This document shows positions 1 through 5,174 of a DNA stretch of 20,447 bases, piece by piece (position 1 is the stretch's first letter; each line of letters starts with the position of its first letter). Under the pieces are notes generated by a model. It was given only the letters and a program-made list of their open reading frames with translations, was not told the DNA's origin and searched no databases. The stretch is from a virus, in IMG/VR virus record IMGVR_UViG_3300010883_000667, positions 1-20,447 of that record, one strand, 5' to 3'. A program made the translations under genes and the position numbers.

Positions 1-114
1 AATCAAAACAGACTCAGCGCTGAGCGTGACACGTCGCGCGCCGCCATTTTGCCCACCGTGCCGAACACAAACGCGCCCGTTCGATAGGTTGTGGTGCACG
101 TAGTCTAGGCTCAT
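1..114 (-). CDS. Partial leftward gene, unknown, cut by window edge
   Basis: An open frame of 38 codons starts at an ATG whose last bases overlap the TGA stop of the gene at 111-356 (ATGA overlap) and runs without a stop to the left edge. The start reads MSLDYVHHNLSNGRVCV. The overlap suggests translational coupling with the upstream gene; no strong Shine-Dalgarno (SD) sequence is seen in front of it. The visible part has no motif I recognise, and the rest of the protein lies outside the window. A chance open frame of this length is possible, but the precise ATGA junction, common among the neighbours, favours a real gene. Confidence 0.5.
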   Translation of the reverse strand, partial: MSLDYVHHNLSNGRVCVRHGGQNGGARRVTLSAESVLI

Positions 115-356
115 GAGGGCATATTCCACTCGTTCCACGCTTCGGCGATTACCTTCGCTGCTTCAAACTTTCCCGCGAGTCCTAGATACTCGCGAAGTGA
201 CAACCCCGTTTTCGGGTTGCCCATATGCCCCTGAACGTGAACCTCAAAACCGTCGAATTCGCCTCCATTCCGATATTCACAAAGCGTATACGTCGCGCGT
301 CCATTGTGGGCTGTCCAAAAGGTGTCTAGTCCGCTCTCGTTGTACGTCCATTTCAT
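111..356 (-). CDS. Hypothetical protein, 81 aa
   Basis: I chose the ATG at 356 (MKWTYNESGLDTFW) over an upstream in-frame start at 410 because AGGAG lies about 9 nt before it. The protein is small, aromatic-rich and probably soluble: an N-terminal half that looks like beta strands (FWTAHNGRATYTLCEY, then FDGFEVHVQG) and a C-terminal helix (AGKFEAAKVIAEAWNEW). There is no signal peptide or membrane segment. I do not recognise the family. It is the third gene of a leftward group downstream of two DNA-binding-like proteins and is coupled by ATGA overlap to the partial gene at the left edge. A role as a phage accessory or early protein is inference from position only. Confidence 0.6.
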   Translation of the reverse strand: MKWTYNESGLDTFWTAHNGRATYTLCEYRNGGEFDGFEVHVQGHMGNPKTGLSLREYLGLAGKFEAAKVIAEAWNEWNMPS

Positions 357-364
357 CGGTGTTG

Positions 365-384
365 CTCCTATGGGGCGTCGCCCC
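365..384 (-). promoter_or_regulatory. SD with adjacent GC hairpin upstream of the 81-aa gene
   Basis: Reading leftward, a perfect 5-bp stem (GGGGC, loop GAC, GCCCC; 384-372) ends two bases before the AGGAG ribosome-binding site at 369-365. The hairpin could modulate access to the site or protect the messenger 5' end; this is inference from structure only. Confidence 0.3.
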
Positions 385-497
385 GTTTCGTTGTGACCGT
401 TCATTGTCACGCGATGCAGCGTAATGGAATATCGGCACCTCGCAATAGGACTATAGAATGCAGTGTTCTAACGCTACTGAGCGCCCCTAGAGTCGCA

Positions 498-809
498 TTA
501 TTCCGCCTGGGCCATCCCAGCTCGTTTTGAAAAAGCCACTTTTGATCGCTTAGCAACATAGACGCGCCGCTCCCATAGAAGACCCTTTGAAGGGCGCTGA
601 GCGAGCACCGGATATAGTTCAGCAAGGGCGCAGCCCAGAGCCATAGACACCTTCAACAGCGTACCCATTTGCATCTTGAGAATGTAGCCGTCGTCCCGGC
701 ACATTTTATCAATCGTAGGAAGCGAGACTCTAGAACGGTAGGCGACGTCCATTCTACTTAAGCTCGCTCGCTGCATGAGCCTCACCAGCGGCGCGTCTTT
801 ACTCCTCAA
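498..809 (-). CDS. XRE/Cro-like helix-turn-helix DNA-binding protein
   Basis: The central part (LVRLMQRASLSRMDVAYRS, then VSLPTIDKMC and LLKVSMALGCALAELYPVL) follows the XRE pattern: helix 1, 'LSRMDVA', 'VSLPTI' as recognition helix, then the 'L..VSMALG..L.ELYP' closing helices. A basic C-terminal tail follows. The open frame extends to a GTG at 860, but I prefer the TTG at 809, giving 103 aa: it has an AGGGGAG site 4-6 nt upstream and overlaps the previous gene's stop by only 11 nt. Likely role: transcriptional control of phage genes, perhaps together with the ribbon-helix-helix-like protein just upstream. Whether it is a repressor or an activator cannot be told from sequence. Confidence 0.6.
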   Translation of the reverse strand: MRSKDAPLVRLMQRASLSRMDVAYRSRVSLPTIDKMCRDDGYILKMQMGTLLKVSMALGCALAELYPVLAQRPSKGLLWERRVYVAKRSKVAFSKRAGMAQAE

Positions 810-1098
810 GGCGTCTCCCCTGATTCCGTACCTTCCGCTGCGCCGACAAGAGACGAACACTAGCCATCACCTCAACCGGGAAGATAGAAGCGCTCAGGCT
901 TGAACCCCGTGCCGATGCTAGCTCGGTGGCAATCATGGCAAACGCTGCAGTGGATAGGGGTACGCCCCATGCCTCTGCAATGCTCTGCAAGTCCGCCTTG
1001 TCTCCCGGTGTCATCATGACGCGGACAACCTCACTGCGCCGAAGCTCAGCAGGTATAGGCACCCTGCCATAGGTCATCTCGTTAGGTCCTCGCTTCAC
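799..1098 (-). CDS. Ribbon-helix-helix-like (CopG/MobC type) protein
   Basis: The segment SEVVRVMMTPGDKADLQSIA followed by WGVPLSTAAFAMIATELA fits the ribbon-helix-helix pattern: a short strand with alternating hydrophobic residues, helix A ('TPGDKADLQSIAEAWG'), then helix B after 'VPLS'. It is therefore a candidate DNA-binding regulator acting as a dimer; the C-terminal basic helix could add DNA contacts. The start is GTG at 1098 with GGGAG about 10 nt upstream; an ATG seven codons in (1077) is an alternative with GAGG upstream. It is the first gene of the leftward group at the left end and directly precedes the XRE-like gene with a short overlap, so the two are probably co-transcribed. The gene-free region to its right would hold its promoter. 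Confidence 0.55.
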   Translation of the reverse strand: MKRGPNEMTYGRVPIPAELRRSEVVRVMMTPGDKADLQSIAEAWGVPLSTAAFAMIATELASARGSSLSASIFPVEVMASVRLLSAQRKVRNQGRRLEE

Positions 1099-1189
1099 TG
1101 TGGTTACTCCCTCTGGATTGATAGGGGTTGAGAGTAGGGTAAGAGATAGGACGGGGCATAGTAGAGGTGTTCAAGTGTCTGTTTTTGTT

Positions 1190-1203
1190 GAGCGAATTCG
1201 CTC
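1190..1203. repeat. Perfect 14-bp palindrome, operator candidate
   Basis: GAGCGAATTCGCTC is a perfect dyad about 90 bp upstream of the ribbon-helix-helix gene start. No T-run flanks it in a terminator arrangement on either strand, so a protein-binding site is the more natural reading. Binding by one of the two neighbouring regulators is inference. Confidence 0.4.
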
Positions 1204-1319
1204 GAGGTTTAGCAGCGCGCCGCCTTCGAAGTGACCTATGGTCCCGGAATGTCGGGAAAGAAGGACCTACTAGTCGGCGTGAGCTTCGCTAGAGGCTGAG
1301 CGCGAACTGAGGCGGACTA

Positions 1320-1506
1320 GGGTCCCGCTATGATAGTGGCCGGAGGGGGGGGGCACCCCCCTTTTGGGTCCCATCGAGCTCCGGGTCCTTGCGTAATTTG
1401 TATGCCTTCATCTAAGCAGACAACTTTTCAGGTTCCCTACCCCCACACTAAAAATCAAGTGATTGAGGGGTCCAAGTCCACCGGAAGTGTCTTCGTAGAG
1501 GGTCCC
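1320..1506. repeat. Cluster of GGGTCC words (iteron- or operator-like)
   Basis: GGGTCC occurs on the + strand at 1320, 1366, 1383, 1468 and 1500, three of them as GGGTCCC, with a related GGTCCC at 1240. Spacing is irregular (46, 17, 85 and 32 bp). Elsewhere in the window the word appears only sparsely and inside genes. The cluster may be a protein-binding array, or simply reflect the G/C-tract composition of this region. Confidence 0.35.
1345..1365 (+). terminator. G-tract/C-tract hairpin followed by T4
   Basis: Nine G residues (1345-1353) are followed after CA by six C residues (1356-1361) and TTTT (1362-1365). On a rightward transcript this is a short but very GC-rich hairpin with a U tail, the form of a weak intrinsic terminator. 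No rightward gene ends here within the window. Confidence 0.35.
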
Positions 1507-1537
1507 ATTACGGTGTTGTTGTTTCACATGGAACACA

Positions 1538-1597
1538 GGGGGGAGGTCATTCGGCGTTCGGAACCGGATTGACATGACCTCGACCCCCGGTGTTTTT
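1538..1597 (+). terminator. Long bulged stem-loop with T5 tail
   Basis: GGGGG at 1538-1542 pairs with CCCCC at 1584-1588, and GAGGTCA at 1543-1549 with TGACCTC at 1575-1581. This gives a 12-bp stem interrupted by a two-base bulge (1582-1583), with a 25-nt loop. GGTG and five T residues (1593-1597) follow. It could be a rightward terminator or part of a folded RNA. A TTGACA hexamer sits inside the structure at 1569-1574 but has no good -10 partner. Confidence 0.4.
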
Positions 1598-1800
1598 CCG
1601 TAAGTCGTTAATCGGTAGCAGGGCGAGGATTCCCCTGCCTTCAATAAGGAGTTGTGTTTTTGTTTAGCACTGGCCGGATACTTGTTTTGTTCTCGATCGA
1701 CTCGCTTTGACCCAAGGTAGTCATCCCCTGGTCCGATGGGCTATGCGAGTTCGTGCACCGGTTCTGACCCGTCAGTTTCGGCAATCCCAACGGACTGCTG

Positions 1801-1849
1801 TGGGAAACGGGTGGGCGTGCTGCCTTTCGGGCACTCCCCGGTGGTCCCA
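1801..1849 (+). other. Compound stem-loop, structured RNA candidate
   Basis: TGGGA (1801-1805) can pair with TCCCA (1845-1849). Inside that, GGG/CCC (1813-1815 with 1836-1838) and GTGC/GCAC (1817-1820 with 1831-1834) flank a single C/T mismatch and close a 10-nt loop. The nested pairing suggests a folded transcript between the hairpins to the left and the small HNH-like gene to the right. It matches no RNA family that I recognise. Confidence 0.3.
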
Positions 1850-2002
1850 GCGCTTGATTGCTCTCCTGCTGGGCGGGCATCAATCCGACTTGACGATCCC
1901 GATCGTGTTTCGTTGAACATATTTATTTTCTACCGAAGTTCGAACTGGTTGCCAACATCCCTTCTTTCCCCCACCCTTACAGGCAACTCACAGGGGAGAG
2001 CC

Positions 2003-2224
2003 ATGCCTAGAGATTACAAGAAGGAATACGCTGAATATCACGCCAAGGCGGGTCCGAAGAAAGATCGCGCGAGTCGCAATGCAGCTCGGGCCAAGGTCAA
2101 GAAAGCCAAGGGTAGTGCTGCGGTGAAGGGCAAGGATGTTGATCACAAGGATTCGAATCCTCGTAACAACAGCGGCAAGAATCTCAGGATTCAGACGAAG
2201 GCGAAGAATCGCTCGAGGAAGTAG
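2003..2224 (+). CDS. Small HNH-like phage protein, 73 aa
   Basis: A strong AGGGGAG site precedes the ATG (MPRDYKKEYAEYHAK). The N-terminal half is a highly basic helix (KKDRASRNAARAKVKKAK). The C-terminal half carries DVDHKDSNPRNNSGKNLRIQ, which resembles the core of HNH nucleases: H in 'DVDH', then N and 'NLR', then 'K.NRS'. Proteins of this size and pattern are common in phages and often labelled HNH-like. It is much shorter than a full HNH endonuclease and lacks cysteine zinc knuckles, so nuclease activity is uncertain; binding nucleic acid through the basic helix is plausible. It is the only rightward gene left of the divergent promoter, and its last 41 bases are antisense to the next gene. 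Confidence 0.7.
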   Translation: MPRDYKKEYAEYHAKAGPKKDRASRNAARAKVKKAKGSAAVKGKDVDHKDSNPRNNSGKNLRIQTKAKNRSRK

Positions 2225-2405
2225 GGGTTTCGGGTTCCCGCTTCATGCGTAGTTGCTGCTCTAGCTCATAGCGTCGGCTCAGCCACCACCGCACCTTTTT
2301 GATCCGTTCTATTTTATCGGCTACTTCACGGCATTTTGAGCAGAGTTGACTGTCTTCGTCATCCCGGTCTTCGTCGCACGCATCGCAACTAAGTTCAAAT
2401 CTCAC
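2184..2405 (-). CDS. Small CxxC-motif protein with Ser-rich tail
   Basis: The GTG start at 2405 has GAGG about 10 nt upstream. Two cysteine pairs (CDAC near residue 7 and CSKC near residue 22) are spaced like a zinc-binding knuckle, followed by a basic, tryptophan-containing helix (IERIKKVRWWLSRRYELE) and a Ser/Pro/Glu-rich tail. The fold could be a tiny zinc-ribbon protein binding nucleic acid or protein. Its final 14 codons are encoded opposite the end of the rightward HNH-like gene, so the tail composition may be shaped by that overlap. It is the last gene of the long leftward group. I do not recognise a family. Confidence 0.5.
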   Translation of the reverse strand: MRFELSCDACDEDRDDEDSQLCSKCREVADKIERIKKVRWWLSRRYELEQQLRMKREPETPTSSSDSSPSSES

Positions 2406-2418
2406 GCTGAATGCCTCA

Positions 2419-2628
2419 TTACCTGAAGAACCAGGCGAGTGCCGATGCGAAAAACCCTATGATGGAAAGTGCCGTTCGGCTCTGCACTTTTTGCTTCTGA
2501 AGTTCCAAGGCCACTTGGCCGAGCTCCTCGTCCATTCCGTCTACGATCTGGCGCAGGTTTCTCAGCTTATGGTCAAGTTCTTTGACCAAGGCCAGGGTTT
2601 TCCCCCACTCGACGTCGCTTGGACTCAA
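2419..2628 (-). CDS. Coiled-coil plus C-terminal membrane segment, holin-like
   Basis: A TTG start at 2628 is preceded by GGTGGG. Residues 8-50 form an amphipathic heptad-like helix (TLALVKELDHKLRNLRQIV and on), and the last ~18 residues (ALSIIGFFASALAWFFR) are a single membrane segment ending in a positive residue. Small one-helix proteins with an N-terminal coiled coil occur among phage holin- and spanin-associated proteins, but also among unrelated phage membrane proteins. The endolysin is 4 kb away on the other strand, so the usual holin-endolysin neighbourhood does not support the call. Membrane anchoring is well supported; lysis function is a guess. Confidence 0.55.
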   Translation of the reverse strand: MSPSDVEWGKTLALVKELDHKLRNLRQIVDGMDEELGQVALELQKQKVQSRTALSIIGFFASALAWFFR

Positions 2629-2713
2629 TTAACCCACCATTCCCCGGCCCGGATTGTCATAAGGTGGTTCACCAAACCGCCATCGACCACAGCGGCTTGG
2701 CTAACCGACTTAT

Positions 2714-2728
2714 GCCGGAACATCCGGC
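2714..2728 (-). other. Stem-loop just after a stop codon
   Basis: GCCGGA, loop TGT, TCCGGC (leftward reading) is a perfect 6-bp hairpin starting within a few bases of the stop of the gene at 2730-3005. No U-run follows, so it may stabilise the transcript end or mark processing rather than terminate transcription. Confidence 0.35.
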
Positions 2729-2729
2729 G

Positions 2730-3005
2730 TTAAGGCGATTCTAGCCTATCTTCAGCGCAGGAAAGGGCAGACGCAAGTTGCTTTTCCGCCTCTTGCTTGA
2801 ACTTTTTCGGATTTGCTCCGTCCCACCAATGAACCCGCAATGGAAGCGCATCGATATAGCCGCGCAGCATCTTGATCTGCCTGTTGATGATATCGTTTGG
2901 TGCCAAATCACGATCCCGGTTCTTGGCTGATCGGCCACTTCCCAAGGCGCGAATGAAATTCAGCTCCGATTGGGTCGATTGTCCGTTATCTGCATGAGGT
3001 CTCAC
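2730..3005 (-). CDS. Hypothetical protein, 91 aa
   Basis: The GTG start overlaps the upstream gene's TGA (GTGA) and has AAGGGGA 5 nt upstream. The protein is soluble and charged. A likely helical C-terminal half (PKKFKQEAEKQLASALSCAE) follows a tryptophan pair (RVHWWDGAN). No signal peptide, membrane segment or recognisable catalytic motif is seen. It belongs to a tight run of four small leftward genes (2730-3878) that share short overlaps and are probably co-translated. The function is unknown. Confidence 0.55.
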   Translation of the reverse strand: MRPHADNGQSTQSELNFIRALGSGRSAKNRDRDLAPNDIINRQIKMLRGYIDALPLRVHWWDGANPKKFKQEAEKQLASALSCAEDRLESP

Positions 3006-3298
3006 GTTTTCCCCTTTGAATCTTTCATTGCCGCGTCGATTGCCTCTCGAAAGCTATTCATTCGCCGGTTCTCGCGGCCTACGTAATACCAGTAGCCTTC
3101 GAAATGGTCGATCATCGAAGGGTGGTTCTCAAGCCAGTTCAATCTGCGGTGATCTCGTTCTTTACGCTTCATGCGGTCAAACTGCGTAGTGGCAAGAACC
3201 TGAAGGTCAAGTTTGTCCTTCTCGAGCGCCTCAATTCGGCGACTCATGACCTCAACCACTTCTACCATCTTCAACTCATCCCTCAGTAACTTGGTCAC
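3002..3298 (-). CDS. Coiled-coil protein with RLNWLE...AIDAAM pattern, 98 aa
   Basis: The open frame extends to 3346, but I prefer the GTG at 3298: it overlaps the upstream stop (GTGA) and has GAGGAAG 4 nt before it. An N-terminal coiled coil (about residues 5-50) leads to RLNWLENHP, an aromatic segment (HFEGYWYYVG) and a C-terminal helix FREAIDAAM. The combination of 'RL.WLE' and 'FR.AIDAAM' recurs in small phage proteins of unknown function. It may be an oligomeric accessory protein; no enzymatic motif is visible. Confidence 0.6.
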   Translation of the reverse strand: MTKLLRDELKMVEVVEVMSRRIEALEKDKLDLQVLATTQFDRMKRKERDHRRLNWLENHPSMIDHFEGYWYYVGRENRRMNSFREAIDAAMKDSKGKT

Positions 3299-3573
3299 GC
3301 ATCTTCCTCGATTTCGGACATAATCTCGTCGATCCTGATCATACAATCCCTGAAGGATGCCGCACTTCCACAGCGAGGATCATCTGGGCCATCGTAATCG
3401 GGGTGCACAAAGTCAAAGTCATTGCTCCGCGACGGGATCGGCTTTACATCTACTGAGATCGTCCAGCCTTTGTATTCAGTAATTCCTTCTAGTTTGAACT
3501 GGCACTTTGCGCAATATATGAGTGGTTGAATTGCGCCACAGGAGCGGCAGAACTTGTCGAATACGCTGGGCAT
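3295..3573 (-). CDS. Hypothetical protein with N-terminal CxxC pairs, 92 aa
   Basis: Residues 9-24 hold two cysteine pairs (CRSC and CAKC), a probable zinc knuckle, followed by a beta-rich segment (YKGWTISVDVKPIPS) with several Asp/Pro turns (DYDGPDDPRC) and a short helix with RIDEIMSEIEED. The ATG overlaps the stop of the preceding gene by one base (TGATG). 'GWTISVD..PIP' followed by a short C-terminal helix is a pattern I associate with small phage proteins, but no function is attached to it. It may bind nucleic acid or a protein partner. Confidence 0.55.
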   Translation of the reverse strand: MPSVFDKFCRSCGAIQPLIYCAKCQFKLEGITEYKGWTISVDVKPIPSRSNDFDFVHPDYDGPDDPRCGSAASFRDCMIRIDEIMSEIEEDA

Positions 3574-3878
3574 CAGTGCTTCCTTGAACCTTCGTTGTCT
3601 TCCAGTTTACGAAAATCGCGTAGATCGGAGGAATCTGAAAACTCCACCGAGGTTGCGGTGAACTCACCATATCCATCTGGTGTAAACGTAGAGATCTTCT
3701 TCGACTCGTAGACGGTAACGCGAATCTGGATGTCATCCTCAAGGGCTTGCTTGATCGCGTTGTCGATGGTCGTTTTGCGCATCGTGAAAAGGGTGAGTCC
3801 CCACTCTTCCAGCGTTTCATTCCAGTATGTGTACGCAAACACGTCTTTGCCGCTCTTTGGCTTCTTGTCCTGCTTCAT
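3573..3878 (-). CDS. Hypothetical protein, 101 aa
   Basis: The open frame runs up to 4034, but the ATG at 3878 (MKQDKKPKSGKDVFAYTYW) is a better start, with GGGGGA about 4 nt upstream; the upstream extension would read through the hairpins in the intergenic space. The protein looks alpha/beta: strands FAYTYWNET and LTLFTM, helix TTIDNAIKQALEDD, strands IQIRVTVYES, then a charged C-terminus. No known motif. It is the first of the four small overlapping genes and follows a possible terminator. Confidence 0.55.
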   Translation of the reverse strand: MKQDKKPKSGKDVFAYTYWNETLEEWGLTLFTMRKTTIDNAIKQALEDDIQIRVTVYESKKISTFTPDGYGEFTATSVEFSDSSDLRDFRKLEDNEGSRKH

Positions 3879-3915
3879 TATTCCCCCGGCCCCGGTGTGA
3901 GTGCCCGCCACGGGC

Positions 3916-3940
3916 AAAAAAAACAAAATCCCGTAGCGGG
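3916..3940 (-). terminator. Weak intrinsic terminator after the PP-loop gene
   Basis: Leftward, CCCG CTA CGGG (3940-3930) is followed by ATTTTGTTTTTTTTG (3929-3915), a short GC stem with a long U tract. A second hairpin (GCCCG/CGGGC, 3903-3915) follows the T-tract and a GGCCGAA/TTCGGTC hairpin (3944-3960) precedes it. The stem is only 4 bp, so termination may be partial; it would lower expression of the four small genes downstream. Confidence 0.45.
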
Positions 3941-3969
3941 TGTGACCGAAACATTCGGCCACTCTCTCC

Positions 3970-4860
3970 CTATACCCCGCACATCCCTTCACATTCGTTG
4001 CCGAACATGTCGATCTGGTTGGGATCGTCAACATTGAATTCCACCTCGTCGAGTGGCTTGAGACTTCGGTGAAGAAACGCCTCTTCGTTCACGCCGCGCA
4101 GTTTGCCAGTGCGGATTGCTTTATCGAATGTGACTGCGCGCGACCACTCTGAGGGGTGGTTTTTTCGCATGTCGTCCCAGGTTCGGTCGTCATGAAACGG
4201 ACAAAACGTACACGCGCTTTTCTGCGGAACTGGGAAGTTTTCACGAGTGAACCAATCGATAATTTCCCCACGTCGCATGGGCTTGTCGAACACAAGGGGC
4301 CATCGGTTCGTGATCCAAGTATTCGGGTTCGGTTTCATCCTCTGTACTTCGTCGAGCGAGATGCCAATCCACTGCTCAACCTTGAATTTCCCCTTTGCTC
4401 GTTGACGAGGCTTTAGGCCCAGTAGTTCGCGGACCTTCTTCTCGATTGGTGCAATTTTGTACTCTCGGGTGCACTGGCGGCGCAGCATAGAATCTCGACC
4501 ATCCGAACCCTGAACACGCAGCGGAAGAGAAGCGAATCGACTTCGCCCATCGCGAGATTTCAAGACGTCGTTTTCTAGCGATCCCGCGGTGACGCGATGG
4601 ATTTTGATGTGCTTGATTTCGCTCTCAAGCCAAGACAAATGCTCGTATACCCAAGGCGGTTCCGATTGCGTGTCGGCGAATATTGCGTGTTCTGGCACGT
4701 CTCCGAAGTCGCCACGGTCTGCCATCAAAATCATCGCAGAACTCTGCACGCCAGCACCCAAGGAAAGGCATCGCATATCGAATTCTTCGTTTCCTTCGTC
4801 CGTCCGTTCAAGTGCCCGATATTCGTTGTTTTCTTCATCCGGCGTCTCTTGTCGCATCAC
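3970..4860 (-). CDS. PP-loop ATPase, PAPS-reductase family, phage type
   Basis: The PP-loop nucleotide-binding motif is SLGAGVQSS (residues 33-41), followed by the 'IFADTQSEPPWVYEHLSWL' segment typical of phage-encoded phosphoadenosine-phosphosulfate-reductase-family proteins. Later motifs are QCTREYKI (C130), WIGISLDEVQRMKP and CTFCPFHD (C217, C220). The family activates a substrate with ATP; true PAPS reductases reduce sulfate, DndC relatives act in DNA phosphorothioation, and other PP-loop enzymes thiolate RNA. No other sulfur-assimilation gene is present. The GTGATG start region overlaps the winged-helix gene's stop; an internal ATG at 4776 would remove an acidic 28-residue leader. Lying in one leftward run with a winged-helix protein and a DNA methyltransferase, it may act on nucleic acid. 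The family is clear; the substrate is unknown. Confidence 0.8.
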   Translation of the reverse strand: MMRQETPDEENNEYRALERTDEGNEEFDMRCLSLGAGVQSSAMILMADRGDFGDVPEHAIFADTQSEPPWVYEHLSWLESEIKHIKIHRVTAGSLENDVLKSRDGRSRFASLPLRVQGSDGRDSMLRRQCTREYKIAPIEKKVRELLGLKPRQRAKGKFKVEQWIGISLDEVQRMKPNPNTWITNRWPLVFDKPMRRGEIIDWFTRENFPVPQKSACTFCPFHDDRTWDDMRKNHPSEWSRAVTFDKAIRTGKLRGVNEEAFLHRSLKPLDEVEFNVDDPNQIDMFGNECEGMCGV

Positions 4861-5174
4861 AAATCACCCCCATCCAGTATGAAGGGTCTCGTGACGCGAT
4901 ATTCCCACGTCCCCTTCTGTTCAACTCGTCGCCGTCGATCGACTTCGTAGGCACCAAACTTGTTTTTACGGAAGTCGCGGAACCTTGCGGAGATCGAAGC
5001 CTCTGGGAATCCAAGCGCATCGGACACCTCTCGCAATGTGAGCCACTTCGCACCTCTGTTGATTTCCGCGATCCGGAGCATGAACTGAAGCACGCGCTCT
5101 CGTTGCGGTAAAATTCTGGAATCGTCGATAGGACGTTCATATGCAGGTGAATTGATGGGACCAGGCTTGATCAC
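4857..5174 (-). CDS. Winged-helix DNA-binding protein, 105 aa
   Basis: The GTG at 5174 overlaps the methyltransferase stop (GTGA) and has GGGAGG 8 nt upstream; an open extension to 5285 lies wholly inside the methyltransferase gene and is rejected. The core is a helix (RERVLQFMLRIAEIN), then WLTLREVSDALGFPEASISAR (helix-turn-helix with 'EASISARFRDFRK' as recognition helix), then a wing with strands YEVDRRRRV and WEYRVTR. This matches a common phage winged-helix type with 'ASISARLRDLRK' followed by a beta hairpin. It probably binds DNA as a regulator or as a partner of the neighbouring modification enzymes. It is sandwiched between the C5-methyltransferase and PP-loop genes with 4-nt overlaps, so translation of all three is likely coupled. 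Confidence 0.7.
   Translation of the reverse strand: MIKPGPINSPAYERPIDDSRILPQRERVLQFMLRIAEINRGAKWLTLREVSDALGFPEASISARFRDFRKNKFGAYEVDRRRRVEQKGTWEYRVTRPFILDGGDL

Larger units (their letters stand above)
1099..2002. other. Gene-free region rich in inverted repeats
   Basis: About 0.9 kb lies between the GTG of the leftward ribbon-helix-helix gene and the ATG of the rightward HNH-like gene. The open frames present have low-complexity or unlikely translations and no good ribosome sites. The region holds a 14-bp palindrome, a cluster of GGGTCC words, a G9/C6 hairpin followed by T4, a long stem with bulge followed by T5, a 6-bp GCAGGG/CCCTGC stem (1618-1638), and a compound stem at 1801-1849. It could be an untranslated leader, a non-coding RNA, a replication origin, a packaging region or a set of terminators. 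I cannot decide among these. Confidence 0.6.

Noticed and set aside
407-625. 72-codon leftward open frame overlapping the XRE-like gene end
   Set aside because: It is a second frame over the XRE-like gene with no SD and no motif.
810-860. GTG at 860 as start of the XRE-like gene
   Set aside because: It would extend 62 nt into the preceding gene with a non-conserved leader; the TTG at 809 has a good SD and an 11-nt overlap.
1330-1572. 80-codon rightward open frame in the gene-free region
   Set aside because: It starts inside the G-tract hairpin, has Gly/Pro-rich low-complexity translation and no ribosome site, and overlaps several inverted repeats.
1569-1597. TTGACA as a -35 box for a rightward promoter
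   Set aside because: The best -10 at the right distance matches poorly (TGTTTT), and the hexamer lies within the loop of the long inverted repeat.
1641-1883. 80-codon leftward open frame in the gene-free region
   Set aside because: The translation is Ser/Pro/Gln/Asn-rich without any fold pattern, and it overlaps the nested stem-loop at 1801-1849.
1736-2002. Upstream extension of the HNH-like gene
   Set aside because: The extension is cysteine- and serine-rich and unlike the conserved part; the ATG at 2003 has a strong AGGGGAG site and begins the family-like sequence.
2149-2160. GGATTCGAATCC resembling a tRNA T-arm
   Set aside because: It is inside the coding sequence for the DHKDSNP motif of the HNH-like gene, and no acceptor stem or anticodon arm surrounds it.
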